Shown here: piece after piece, positions 14,955 through 22,952 of the stretch
How the letters are laid out: each line of letters starts with the position of its first letter
Numbering within the stretch: the stretch's first letter is position 1
Source: an uncultured Ruminococcus sp.
GTDB lineage: Bacteria; Bacillota; Clostridia; Oscillospirales; CAG-272
Assembly: GCA_902791785.1 (NCBI GenBank)
Contig: CADAXH010000003.1
Coordinates: 1 to 23,680 of the forward strand
Length of the DNA: 23,680 nucleotides
Reading direction: 5' to 3'
Program-made: the position numbers and the translations under genes
Notes under the pieces: generated by a model
What the model saw: only the letters and a program-made list of their open reading frames with translations
The model's database searches: none
What the model was told of the DNA's origin: nothing

Positions 14955-14983
14955 TTGTGAACAATAATCAATTGTGTTAAAAT
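14955..14983 (+). promoter_or_regulatory. Promoter of pta
   Basis: TTGTGA (14955-14960), a 17-bp spacer and TAAAAT (14978-14983) with the extended -10 TGT. It lies wholly between the mgtE stop and the pta start (15021). Confidence 0.7.
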
Positions 14984-15020
14984 GTACACCGGCAAAAATA
15001 ACAAAGGTTAGGTAATAAAA

Positions 15021-16022
15021 ATGTTTGAAAAACTTGTTGAAATCCTTAAGGCAAATCCACGCAAAATAGTCTTCACAGAAGGCTCAGATGCCAGAATTCT
15101 GGAAGCTGCTTCACGTCTCAAAAAAGACGGATATCTTACCCCTATATTGGTTGGTAATGTTGAAGAAGTAAAAAAAGCTGCGAAAGAGACCGGCTTTGAT
15201 ATCGAGGGAGTAGAAATCATAGATCCTGAAACATATCCGGATTTTGAAGCAATGGTTTCAAAAATGGTAGAACTCCGCAAAGGAAAGATGACCGAAGAAG
15301 AATGCAGAACTCTTCTCAAAAAGAGTAACTATTTCGGAACAATGCTTGTAAAAATGGGTGTTGCAGACTCACTTCTCGGCGGTGCTACATACTCAACGGC
15401 TGACACTGTCAGACCTGCGCTTCAGCTCATCAAAACAAAACCCGGTGCACACCTTGTAAGTTCATGCTTTATCCTTCACAAAGAAGGTTCAGAGACTCTT
15501 GCTATGGGCGACTGCGCAATCAACATTGACTATCAGGACACATTGGACAAAGACGGAAATGTCGTTGTAACTGCTGCTGAAAAACTTGCAGAAGTCGGAG
15601 TTGAAACCGCAAGAACTGCAAAGATTTTCGGTATGGATCCAAAAGTTGCGTTCCTCAGCTTCTCCACAAAAGGTTCAGGCAAAGGCGGAACAGTTGAGCT
15701 TTCCAGAAATGCTACTGCAAAAGCACAGGAACTCGCACCTGATGTTGACATCGATGGTGAACTGCAGTTTGACGCAGCAGTATCCCCTGTCGTTGCTCAG
15801 ACAAAGTGCAAAGGTTCAAAAGTTGCCGGTCAGGCAAACACTTTCATATTCCCTTGCATAGAAGCAGGAAACATCGGATACAAAATTGCACAGAGACTTG
15901 GCGGATATGAAGCATATGGACCAATTCTTCTTGGACTCAATGCTCCGATCAATGACTTGTCAAGAGGATGCAATGCAGAAGAAGTCTACAAGATGGCTAT
16001 CATTACAGCTGCTTTGAAATAA
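15021..16022 (+). CDS. pta: Phosphate acetyltransferase
   Basis: Cytoplasmic enzyme that converts acetyl-CoA and phosphate to acetyl phosphate and CoA, the first step of acetate/ATP formation in fermentation. At 333 aa it is the short single-domain form. Recognisable family blocks are FTEGSDARILEAA near the N-terminus, GGATYSTADTVRPALQLI, GAHLVSSCFILH, ETLAMGDCAINIDYQ, AFLSFSTKGSGKG, DGELQFDAAVSP and the C-terminal ILLGLNAPINDLSRGC. The start has AGGTTAGG upstream. It is usually paired with acetate kinase (ackA), which is not in this window. It has its own promoter and is followed by a hairpin that probably ends the transcript, so it appears monocistronic or linked weakly to mgtE. Confidence 0.96.
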   Translation: MFEKLVEILKANPRKIVFTEGSDARILEAASRLKKDGYLTPILVGNVEEVKKAAKETGFDIEGVEIIDPETYPDFEAMVSKMVELRKGKMTEEECRTLLKKSNYFGTMLVKMGVADSLLGGATYSTADTVRPALQLIKTKPGAHLVSSCFILHKEGSETLAMGDCAINIDYQDTLDKDGNVVVTAAEKLAEVGVETARTAKIFGMDPKVAFLSFSTKGSGKGGTVELSRNATAKAQELAPDVDIDGELQFDAAVSPVVAQTKCKGSKVAGQANTFIFPCIEAGNIGYKIAQRLGGYEAYGPILLGLNAPINDLSRGCNAEEVYKMAIITAALK

Positions 16023-16034
16023 TTTGAAAGGTAT

Positions 16035-16060
16035 GCGGGAAGCTTTTTGTTTCCCGCTTT
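16035..16060 (+). terminator. Hairpin terminator after pta, abutting the next start codon
   Basis: GCGGGAAGC (16035-16043) pairs with GTTTCCCGC (16049-16057), nine pairs with one G-U and a TTTTT loop, followed by TTTATC. The T-tract is short. It ends only about ten bases before the ATG at 16067, so it can also affect translation of that gene. Confidence 0.65.
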
Positions 16061-16066
16061 ATCATT

Positions 16067-17218
16067 ATGGAAAAGATAATTTACAGAAACAGAAAAAACA
16101 CAGACTGCTACAAATGGGATGCTGTATCCACAAAATACGATAAAGGCGTCACAATTCCCGCATGGGTTGCTGATATGGATTTTGCGACTGCAAAATGCGT
16201 CAGAGATGCAATTGCAGAATCTGCAAAGTTTGGCGTATATGGATATTATTTCCCCGGCGACAACTACTACAGCAACTTTATCAAGTGGGAAAAAGAACGC
16301 TTTAATCACACAGTCAAACGTGAATGGATAAGATTCTCAACCGGGGTTGTTGCCGCAATAAACTGGATAATACAGTCAATGACAAATGAAGGTGACTCAA
16401 TCATTATTCAGACACCGGTTTATCATCAGTTTGCGGAATCAGTAAACAGCAATAAAAGAAAACTGATCTGCAATGAACTTGTCAACAACAATGGAACTTA
16501 CACCATCGATTTTGATGATTTTGAGAAAAAAATAAAAGACAACAATGTGAAGTTGTTCATTCTCTGCTCTCCTCACAATCCCGTGGGAAGAGTATGGAAA
16601 AAAGACGAGCTTGCCAGAATGCTCTCAATCTGCTCTGAAAACAACGTTATAGTGCTGTCAGATGAGATTCACCATGACTTTGTATTCGGAGACAATGTCC
16701 ACATTCCTTCTATGAACGTCAGCAATTATGAAAACATCATTATGCTGACTTCATCAACAAAAACATTCAATCTTGCTGCTCTTGAAAACTCAATTATAAT
16801 AATACGGAACAAAAAGCTCCGTGACATTTACGACAGTAAGACCTCAGACATCCACGAGTCCTCAGGAAACATCATGGGATATATAGCTGCTGAAGCGGCT
16901 TTCGGAAATGGTCAGGAATGGCTCGAACAGGTCAAAACAATCATTTACAACAACTACAATTATCTGAAGAAAACACTCAAAAAGAAATATCCTAATATTT
17001 CAATCTCTCCTCTTGAAGGAACATACCTTGCTTGGGCTGATTTCGGTTGCTATCTGAAGGCTAAAGAATTACATAACTTCTTCGAAAACAAATGCGGAAT
17101 AGTATTCAATTACGGAGAGAGTTTCGGAAACAACTGCAGTACGTTTGTAAGAATCAACCTGGCTACATCCTTTAAGAATATTAAAGAAATCTGCTCACGC
17201 ATTACAGATAATCTATAG
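16067..17218 (+). CDS. MalY/PatB-type pyridoxal-phosphate aminotransferase (putative cystathionine beta-lyase)
   Basis: This cytoplasmic PLP enzyme (383 aa) is of fold type I, class I/II. The MalY/PatB N-terminus is recognisable (NRKNTDCYKWD, then PAWVADMDFATA). Key residues are visible: SPHNPVGRVW with Asn171, LSDEIHHDF with Asp199, the PLP lysine Lys232 in SSTKTFNLA, and a substrate-binding Arg near the C-terminus (FVRINLA). PatB-type members cleave C-S bonds of cystathionine or cysteine conjugates; MalY also has a regulatory role in E. coli. The exact substrate is not decidable. Unusually, no Shine-Dalgarno sequence precedes the ATG; instead the pta terminator hairpin ends about ten bases upstream. 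No other start is better supported, since the next Met is at residue 37, inside the conserved core. It converges with the MATE gene. Confidence 0.9.
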   Translation: MEKIIYRNRKNTDCYKWDAVSTKYDKGVTIPAWVADMDFATAKCVRDAIAESAKFGVYGYYFPGDNYYSNFIKWEKERFNHTVKREWIRFSTGVVAAINWIIQSMTNEGDSIIIQTPVYHQFAESVNSNKRKLICNELVNNNGTYTIDFDDFEKKIKDNNVKLFILCSPHNPVGRVWKKDELARMLSICSENNVIVLSDEIHHDFVFGDNVHIPSMNVSNYENIIMLTSSTKTFNLAALENSIIIIRNKKLRDIYDSKTSDIHESSGNIMGYIAAEAAFGNGQEWLEQVKTIIYNNYNYLKKTLKKKYPNISISPLEGTYLAWADFGCYLKAKELHNFFENKCGIVFNYGESFGNNCSTFVRINLATSFKNIKEICSRITDNL

Positions 17219-17220
17219 AC

Positions 17221-17258
17221 AAAAAAACGACCGGTATGCTTGTGTTTGCATATCGGCC
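17221..17258 (-). terminator. Terminator of the MATE gene, shared with the convergent aminotransferase gene
   Basis: GACCGGTATGC (17229-17239) pairs with GCATATCGGCC (17248-17258), one mismatch and one G-U. On the minus strand the stem is followed by CGTTTTTTT. On the plus strand only ATATTATT follows, so it is stronger for the MATE gene. Confidence 0.75.
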
Positions 17259-17264
17259 ATATTA

Positions 17265-18608
17265 TTACATCACACTTATGTTATAGAATCTTTCCCTGCT
17301 CTTTCTTATCAGTATTGGCAGCGAGAAGAACAGCATCTTAAATAATATATCAGCTATCATGCAGTACCATACTTCCCTGAGTCCAAGGTGCCAGACATTT
17401 ACAACCAGATATGTGAACAATACCCTTACGCCCCACATTGAAGTTATCTCAATGATCATGGGGTATTTATTCTGTCCAAGACCATAATATATTCCCTGCA
17501 TTATTATCATAACGCCGAAAAACGGTTCCACGAAAGCAATAAGTCTCAGCATTTCTGCGCTGTTGTGCGCCACCTCGCTACTTATGGTAAATATAGATGC
17601 GAGGGGCTCTGATGCAAGATACATGATTGCCCCGGTAATTGCCATGAAGACAAAAACCATTATTGTTCCCGCTCTTACAACTTCAGTAAACTTTTTGTAG
17701 TTTCTCTCGCCTACCGACATTCCAACCATTGTCTGGACAGCTATCTGAATTCCAAATCCTCCGACATAGAACAACCCCTCTGCCGTAATAGCAATGGAAT
17801 GCGAGGCAAAAATTGTTGTTCCCATACCTGTGACAAGACCCGAAAAAACAACGTGAGCCATTCTTGTGGCAATGTGAGTCATCAGAACAGGATAGATAAG
17901 TCTCCACAATACTCTCATTGTCGGTTTGTCAAACACAAGTTCTTTGATTGGATAATACAAACTTTTCTTTTTTCTGTAAATAATGAATATTGCAGATCCG
18001 GAAAACACATGAGATAATGCTGTAGCAATGGCTGCGCCAAGAACGCCGAGCCCAAAAGCATATATAAACAGGTAGTTTAATCCGACATTCAGAATGTTCT
18101 GGGATATAACGACATACATTGTGGATTTTGTATCACCCGTCGCCCTGATGGCATCACCGAGTATAATGCTTGCAGATCTGAAAATCATCGGTATGCTCGT
18201 TATGGCAAAATAAATTGAGGCATCGTATCTGATGTCTTCAGCGGCACCCATCCAGATTGGAATGAAAGGGCTGGCTGCAAGACTGATTACACCGACTGCA
18301 ACTCCGAAAATCATTGTCAGTATCAACGCCTGTTTGGACAGTATTACTGTCTTCTTAGGCTCCTGACTTCCGATCGAATTTGCAACGAGAGTCATGACTG
18401 AAATACTTGCCGCAAAAGAAATGCTGTTAATCAGCCAGGTGATTGTGGTGGTCAGGCTGACTGAAGCCGTGGCATTCTCGCCCAGCTGTCCGACCATTGC
18501 CATATCAACATACTGCGTCAGAGTAATCAGCAGCTGTTCGATTACAACCGGGATGGAAAGCAATATTAAATTCTTGGTTGTTGATCCGTTTTTAAAATCT
18601 ATTTTCAT
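17265..18608 (-). CDS. MATE family efflux transporter
   Basis: This is an inner-membrane cation-coupled multidrug/toxic-compound extruder of 447 aa with about twelve helices in two similar halves. Family motifs include NLILLSIPVVIEQLLITLTQ and YVDMAMVGQLGENATASVSL in helices 1-2, LGDAIRATGDTKSTMYVVIS at the middle, and IQTMVG-type residues opening the second half (QIAVQTMVGMSVGERNYKK). This is the NorM/DinF-like clostridial type; the substrate is not predictable. The ATG at 18608 has a GGGAAAG ribosome binding site. It is transcribed divergently from the esterase-like gene at 18735; I found no convincing promoter for it in the 126-bp gap. A good terminator follows. Confidence 0.93.
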   Translation of the reverse strand: MKIDFKNGSTTKNLILLSIPVVIEQLLITLTQYVDMAMVGQLGENATASVSLTTTITWLINSISFAASISVMTLVANSIGSQEPKKTVILSKQALILTMIFGVAVGVISLAASPFIPIWMGAAEDIRYDASIYFAITSIPMIFRSASIILGDAIRATGDTKSTMYVVISQNILNVGLNYLFIYAFGLGVLGAAIATALSHVFSGSAIFIIYRKKKSLYYPIKELVFDKPTMRVLWRLIYPVLMTHIATRMAHVVFSGLVTGMGTTIFASHSIAITAEGLFYVGGFGIQIAVQTMVGMSVGERNYKKFTEVVRAGTIMVFVFMAITGAIMYLASEPLASIFTISSEVAHNSAEMLRLIAFVEPFFGVMIIMQGIYYGLGQNKYPMIIEITSMWGVRVLFTYLVVNVWHLGLREVWYCMIADILFKMLFFSLPILIRKSRERFYNISVM

Positions 18609-18679
18609 AAAAATATCTTTCCCAATGTTTTACCAGCAAATTTTACCACATTTATACCACAAATACGATAGTTTTTTTA

Positions 18680-18708
18680 TTGCTTTTACTATTTCAACAA
18701 TGTATAAT
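18680..18708 (+). promoter_or_regulatory. Promoter of the esterase-like gene
   Basis: TTGCTT (18680-18685), a 17-bp spacer and a perfect TATAAT (18703-18708). The ATG at 18735 is 26 bases downstream, so the leader is short. Confidence 0.65.
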
Positions 18709-18734
18709 GTTCCGTTAGAAAAGAAGGGATAGAT

Positions 18735-19490
18735 ATGTCAAACAACAGAACAGTCGATTCAATGGAATATTGTCACTTGGACTTTAAAAGCAAAAACTAT
18801 GACGACGGATATGATCTTCCGTACAGGGTTTATTACCCGTCATCATACAAAAGAACAAAAAAAACATTTCCTCTGCTATTTTTCATGCATGGATACGGAG
18901 AATGCGGAACCGAAAACGAGAAGCAGATCAGGGTTTTGACAAAAGAAAACAGACTGCTTGATATGATCGTCGAAAGGGACGACTGCATTATAGTCGCGCC
19001 TCAGTGCCCGGCGGATCCCGCAAAATACAACTGGGTTCCCATCAACAAAGTATGGTCAACGGGATCGAGAGAATTGTCAGAATTCCCCACAGTCACATTT
19101 GAAGCAGCTGCAGAGCTTTTATTCTCATTCGTCAACAGCGGAAGAGTCGACAAGAGCAGAGTTTATCTCGGAGGAATCTCAATGGGCGGATACGCTGCAT
19201 GGGAGATGCTTACCAGATATCCTGATATCTTTGCAGCAGCTGTGCCGGTATGCGGCAGCGGAATTCCGAGCAAGGCAGACAGGCTGGTCAATATTCCGAT
19301 ATGGGCATTCCACGGTCTTGAAGACGGAACTGTTCCGCCAAAAGGAACAAAGGATATGGAAAATGCCATAAAGGAAGCCGGCGGAACAAAAATGAAGGCA
19401 ACCTATTTTGAGGGAGTCGGACACAATGTTTGGCCAAACGCATATGCTACTCCGGGTCTTGTAGACTGGCTTATGTCTCAGAAAAAATAA
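18735..19490 (+). CDS. Alpha/beta hydrolase, putative esterase (prolyl oligopeptidase/phospholipase-like)
   Basis: This soluble hydrolase (251 aa) has no signal peptide, so it probably acts in the cytoplasm. The alpha/beta-hydrolase elements are all present: oxyanion-hole region FFMHGYGECG (His52-Gly53), nucleophile elbow GGISMGGYAAW with Ser149, acid Asp197 in HGLEDGTVP, and base His230 in GVGHNVW. CIIVAPQCPADPAKYNW resembles predicted peptidase/PHB depolymerase-like esterases that often act on acylated carbohydrates. The substrate is unknown; deacetylation or deferuloylation of imported sugars is a reasonable guess for a gut bacterium. The start has AAGGGAT upstream. It is monocistronic, with its own promoter and a strong terminator. 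Confidence 0.87.
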   Translation: MSNNRTVDSMEYCHLDFKSKNYDDGYDLPYRVYYPSSYKRTKKTFPLLFFMHGYGECGTENEKQIRVLTKENRLLDMIVERDDCIIVAPQCPADPAKYNWVPINKVWSTGSRELSEFPTVTFEAAAELLFSFVNSGRVDKSRVYLGGISMGGYAAWEMLTRYPDIFAAAVPVCGSGIPSKADRLVNIPIWAFHGLEDGTVPPKGTKDMENAIKEAGGTKMKATYFEGVGHNVWPNAYATPGLVDWLMSQKK

Positions 19491-19500
19491 CAATAAATGG

Positions 19501-19526
19501 AAAGTGCACTCAACCGTGCACTTTTT
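19501..19526 (+). terminator. Intrinsic terminator after the esterase-like gene
   Basis: AAAGTGCAC (19501-19509) pairs perfectly with GTGCACTTT (19516-19524), followed by more T. It lies 10 bases after the stop codon. The following 19527-19628 stretch is AT-rich with one short inverted repeat (ACACCA 19568-19573 with TGGTGT 19587-19592) and no gene. Confidence 0.9.
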
Positions 19527-19628
19527 GCATTTTTATAATAATATTGTGCATATTTTTTTACTGTGTTACACCACCAACCATTCTATTGGTGTATGTGACC
19601 AAAAATTAACGTGCATAATACTTTTTGA

Positions 19629-19657
19629 TTGACCTGCCGATTTATTAATGATATAAT
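19629..19657 (+). promoter_or_regulatory. Promoter of the AI-2E/ABC transporter operon
   Basis: TTGACC (19629-19634), a 17-bp spacer and a perfect TATAAT (19652-19657) with the extended -10 TGA. The start is expected near 19664, less than 30 bases before the first ATG. Confidence 0.78.
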
Positions 19658-19691
19658 TTTCTTAATAATTTAAAATACGGGAGGAATGCAT

Positions 19692-20924
19692 ATGAAGTTA
19701 GACAAAAACAACAAGTACTTCACCATTGCCGTCTACGCACTGGCAGTTATTCTTGCATGTATAATTCTTGTCTTTATTTGTATAAACAATGCTTTGTCTT
19801 CTTCCCTTTCTAGAATCGGTTCTGCACTGAGTCCTGTGCTGTACGGACTGGTTTTTGCATATTTGTTCAAGCCAATCGTCGTGTTTTTAGACATGAAAGT
19901 ACTGAAGTTCATAAAACAACCGAGGGTAAAGAGACTGATTTCAATTCTGATTACTTTCATATTTGTCCTCTCTCTCATATCCCTTTTCTTCTGGGTAGTA
20001 GTTCCTCAGCTTGTTTCCAGTGTTTCAGAACTTCAATCAATGCTTGGCGACTACATCAAACAGGCAAATGAATGGATTGACAACAACTCGGCAAATGCAT
20101 CAGACACACTGAAATATATATTCTCCCTGGCGTCAAACGCACTCAACAATGTTCTGGATGCAGTCAGCAATTATATTGGAAATGCATTGCCTGCAGTCGG
20201 ATCATTCTTATCCGGATTCATAGTCATAATCGGTCAGTCGGCGCTTGGTCTTTTGTTCTCGGCATTGTTCCTGTTCTCATACGAGTTTTTCGGAATCTCG
20301 GCAAAAAAGGTTCTTATTAGCATTCTGAACCGTGAAAGATATGACAAACTCCTTTCAACATTTACCAAAATGGACAAAAGTTTCGGCGGATATATAAGAG
20401 GCGTACTTTTAAATGCTCTTGCAGTCGGTATAGTTACATTTATTCCTCTCGCCATTCTGCAAGTCGAATATGCCCCGCTGCTATCGATAATAATGGGTGT
20501 TGCAAACATGATTCCTGCGTTCGGCCCGATTATAGGCGCCGTACCGGCATCTCTCATAATCATCGTTGCTCAGCCAAACAAGATTTTATGGTTCCTTATT
20601 GTGGTAGTTGCAATTCAGGCTCTTGACGGTTACATACTTGCTCCGAAGCTAATGGGAACGAGCATAGGTCTTTCTTCAGAGTGGGTGCTCGTTGCAATTA
20701 TAGTTATGTCAGGCTGGTGGGGACTCACAGGAATGCTTTTGGGAGTACCGGTTTTTGCAGTTGCACATTCAATAATCGGAGACTGGGCGAGCAATCGCCT
20801 GCAGAAAAAGAATTTAAGTACGGAATTGAGAGATTATTGTTCCGAAGAAGATTATGAAATAATCTCAGAATCTGCACGGAGTGCAGAAGAAAAAAAATTA
20901 AAGAAAGTCAAATCAAAAACATAA
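19692..20924 (+). CDS. AI-2E family transporter (PF01594-type), second paralogue
   Basis: This polytopic membrane protein (410 aa) is a paralogue of the one at 3222-4502. The two share the opening (KLDKNNKYFTIAVYAL here, KFEKNSKYATIAFYTF there), the helix order, and the family signature VANMIPAFGPIIGAVPASL followed by APKLMGTSIGLSSEWVLVAI and GWWGLTGMLLGVPVFAVAH. The C-terminus is charged. I start it at the ATG at 19692, since GGGAGG lies seven bases upstream; the ATG at 19686 is only two bases from the same site. Substrate unknown (AI-2 export or ion exchange in characterised relatives). Its stop is 20 bp before the ABC lipoprotein gene, with no terminator, so co-transcription with the importer is likely. 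That link is unusual enough to note. Confidence 0.9.
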   Translation: MKLDKNNKYFTIAVYALAVILACIILVFICINNALSSSLSRIGSALSPVLYGLVFAYLFKPIVVFLDMKVLKFIKQPRVKRLISILITFIFVLSLISLFFWVVVPQLVSSVSELQSMLGDYIKQANEWIDNNSANASDTLKYIFSLASNALNNVLDAVSNYIGNALPAVGSFLSGFIVIIGQSALGLLFSALFLFSYEFFGISAKKVLISILNRERYDKLLSTFTKMDKSFGGYIRGVLLNALAVGIVTFIPLAILQVEYAPLLSIIMGVANMIPAFGPIIGAVPASLIIIVAQPNKILWFLIVVVAIQALDGYILAPKLMGTSIGLSSEWVLVAIIVMSGWWGLTGMLLGVPVFAVAHSIIGDWASNRLQKKNLSTELRDYCSEEDYEIISESARSAEEKKLKKVKSKT

Positions 20925-20944
20925 TAAAGAATGGGGTAAAAAAT

Positions 20945-21964
20945 ATGAAAAAGTTTATAGCTATTATTTTAACTCTGGTCCTGGTTCTCAGTTTTGTTTC
21001 ATGTTCAAACAATAATACCGATACAAAAACATACAAAGTAGGTATATGTAATTATGTTGACGATGCATCTTTAAATCAGATTGTATCCAACATAAGATCT
21101 CAGCTCAGCACAATTGAAAAAGAAAAGAATGTAAAGATAGAAATCAAATATGACAACTGCAATGCTGATGCAAGTGTATTGAATCAGATAATTGCCAACT
21201 TCATTGCAGATAAAGTTGACGTCATGATTGGTGTTGCCACCCCGGTTGCAATGGCAATGCAGGCAGCTACAGAAGATAACAAGATTCCAGTAGTATTTGC
21301 TGCTGTATCTGATCCTTTATCCACCAATCTTGTAACCTCATTGGAAGCACCTGGCGCAAATATAACCGGAACTTCAGACTTCTTAAACACAGAGGCACTT
21401 CTCAATTGTCTGGTTGCTGTTAATCCGGGCATCAAAAAAGTCGGTCTTCTCTATGACATAGGCCAGGATGCCTCAACCACTCCTATAGCGGCTGCAAAGA
21501 CATTTTTTGCAAGCAAGGGAATTACTGTTGTTGAACGCACCGGAACTAATGTAAGCGAAATTTCACTCGCAGCAGATGCACTTATAGCGGAAGGCGTTGA
21601 AGCAGTTTTCACACCCACAGACAACACAGTTATGACAGCCGAATTGTCAATATATGAAAAATTCGCTGATGCAAAAATCCCGCATTACTGCGGAGCTGAC
21701 TCTTTTGCACTGAATGGCGCATTCTGTGGCTATGGTGTAGATTATGCCAACCTTGGTGTTGAAACCGCAAACATGGTGGCAGATTTGCTGATAAACGGAA
21801 GCAAACCAGCAACAACACCTGTCAAGACATTTGACAATGGCACAGCAACAATCAACACAGAAATCTGTGAAAAACTCGGCTTGGACTTTGACGCAGTAAA
21901 AACTGCAATCACGCCATATTGCATCAAAATCCAGACAATTAAAACAGCAGAAAATTTTGATTAA
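20945..21964 (+). CDS. ABC transporter substrate-binding lipoprotein (TrpX-like, PF04392-type)
   Basis: Extracellular ligand-binding lipoprotein of an ABC importer, 339 aa. The N-terminus is a lipoprotein signal (MKKFIAIILTLVLVLSFVSC; Cys20 would be lipidated). The mature part is a two-lobed type I periplasmic-binding fold: VGICNYVDDASLNQI in strand 1, VDVMIGVATPVAMAMQ, IPVVFAAVSDPLSTNLV, GANITGTSDF, KKVGLLYDIGQDAS, GVEAVFTPTDNTVM and IPHYCGADSFALNGAFCGYG. This is the family annotated as TrpX or "unknown ABC SBP", often linked to tryptophan or other aromatic compounds in Firmicutes. Here there is no T-box or trp leader to support a tryptophan ligand, so the ligand is open. It is followed by a short hairpin and the permease and ATPase genes. 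Confidence 0.92.
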   Translation: MKKFIAIILTLVLVLSFVSCSNNNTDTKTYKVGICNYVDDASLNQIVSNIRSQLSTIEKEKNVKIEIKYDNCNADASVLNQIIANFIADKVDVMIGVATPVAMAMQAATEDNKIPVVFAAVSDPLSTNLVTSLEAPGANITGTSDFLNTEALLNCLVAVNPGIKKVGLLYDIGQDASTTPIAAAKTFFASKGITVVERTGTNVSEISLAADALIAEGVEAVFTPTDNTVMTAELSIYEKFADAKIPHYCGADSFALNGAFCGYGVDYANLGVETANMVADLLINGSKPATTPVKTFDNGTATINTEICEKLGLDFDAVKTAITPYCIKIQTIKTAENFD

Positions 21965-21969
21965 ACAAC

Positions 21970-21989
21970 ATGCCACCTTTGGGTGGCAT
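21970..21989 (+). promoter_or_regulatory. Intercistronic hairpin between lipoprotein and permease genes
   Basis: ATGCCACC (21970-21977) pairs perfectly with GGTGGCAT (21982-21989) around TTTG. No T-run follows (TGTGATTAAAA), so it is unlikely to stop all transcription. Such hairpins often protect the 3' end of binding-protein mRNA and lower expression of downstream subunits. Confidence 0.6.
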
Positions 21990-22015
21990 TGTGATTAAAA
22001 ACGTAAAGGAAAACT

Positions 22016-22948
22016 ATGGGAATAGATTTAATACTGATGCTTGTTCAAACCGCGCTTGAACTTGGACTGATAACATCTCTTACTGTTCTCGCATTGTTTT
22101 TGAGTTATTCAATGCTGAACGTTTGCGATTTGTCGACAGACGGCTGCTTCACTCTCGGAGCTTCCGTCGGAGCAGTCGTTGCCATTTCGGGTCACCCGTT
22201 TCTCGCCATTTTTGCGGCGATAGGATCAGGGCTGGTTTCCGGTTTCATAACAGCATTCTTACAGACAAAAATGGGAATAAACAGCCTGCTGGCGGGAATC
22301 ATTGTCAATACAGGCCTTTACTCAATCAATATAGCAATCATGGGAAATACTGCCCTCCTGAATCTCAACAGGACAGAAACTGTATTTACCATGATGAAAA
22401 AAGCTTTGGAGAATACTATTTTCAGAGACCAGTACAAACTGTTTGTCATCCTGATTGCAGTTATTGTAGTACTTGTACTGCTGGTTTTGTTCTTAAAAAC
22501 CAAGACAGGTCTTGCAATAAGAGCAACCGGAAACAATCCGATAATGGTAAGATCTTCTTCGCTGAATACTGCTACAACCACAATAATCGGTTTAAGCATT
22601 GCCGGTTCAATAACAGCCCTGTCAGGATGTCTTATGGCTCAATCCCAGAAATCAATGGATATAAACATAGGGACAGGAATACTGACAATTGCTCTGGCTT
22701 CTCTGCTTATAGGAAGAACGCTGACCGGAAAAAGAGGTTTGTGGACTCGTGCCATCGGTTCTGTTCTGGGCGCGTTCATCTTCCGCCTGGTCTACACAAT
22801 TGCTTTGAGACTGAATATGCCTGCATTCATGCTGAAACTCGTTTCTGCAGTAATTGTAATCCTGGCAATTTCCATACCGTATTTCCTGAGTCATTCTGAC
22901 GAGATAAAGAGAAAACTCTCACACAGATTTCAGAAGAAGGAGGGTTAA
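22016..22948 (+). CDS. ABC transporter permease (TrpY-like, branched-chain amino acid/sugar permease family)
   Basis: Membrane subunit of the importer, 310 aa with about eight to nine helices. ALFLSYSMLNVCDLSTDGCF, GASVGAVVAISG and GINSLLAGIIVNTGLYSINI match the BPD_transp_2 (PF02653) type as found with TrpX-like binding proteins. The coupling region TKTGLAIRATGNNPIMVRSS and the following IGLSIAGSITALSGCLMAQS are characteristic. One permease gene is present, so the membrane unit is probably a homodimer. The ATG at 22016 has AAAGGA five bases upstream. The stop lies four bases before the ATPase start, indicating translational coupling. Confidence 0.93.
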   Translation: MGIDLILMLVQTALELGLITSLTVLALFLSYSMLNVCDLSTDGCFTLGASVGAVVAISGHPFLAIFAAIGSGLVSGFITAFLQTKMGINSLLAGIIVNTGLYSINIAIMGNTALLNLNRTETVFTMMKKALENTIFRDQYKLFVILIAVIVVLVLLVLFLKTKTGLAIRATGNNPIMVRSSSLNTATTTIIGLSIAGSITALSGCLMAQSQKSMDINIGTGILTIALASLLIGRTLTGKRGLWTRAIGSVLGAFIFRLVYTIALRLNMPAFMLKLVSAVIVILAISIPYFLSHSDEIKRKLSHRFQKKEG

Positions 22949-22952
22949 AAGT

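Noticed and set aside
15021..17218. A pta-ackA acetate operon.
   Set aside because: The gene after pta is a PLP aminotransferase, and a hairpin terminator separates them; no acetate kinase is in the window.
19561..19600. Inverted repeat ACACCA/TGGTGT upstream of the AI-2E/ABC operon promoter as an operator.
   Set aside because: Six-base arms with a 13-base gap, about 37 bp upstream of the -35, are easily expected by chance in AT-rich DNA.
20925..20944. T-box or trp attenuator before the TrpX-like gene.
   Set aside because: The gap to the preceding stop codon is only 20 bp and contains just the ribosome binding site.
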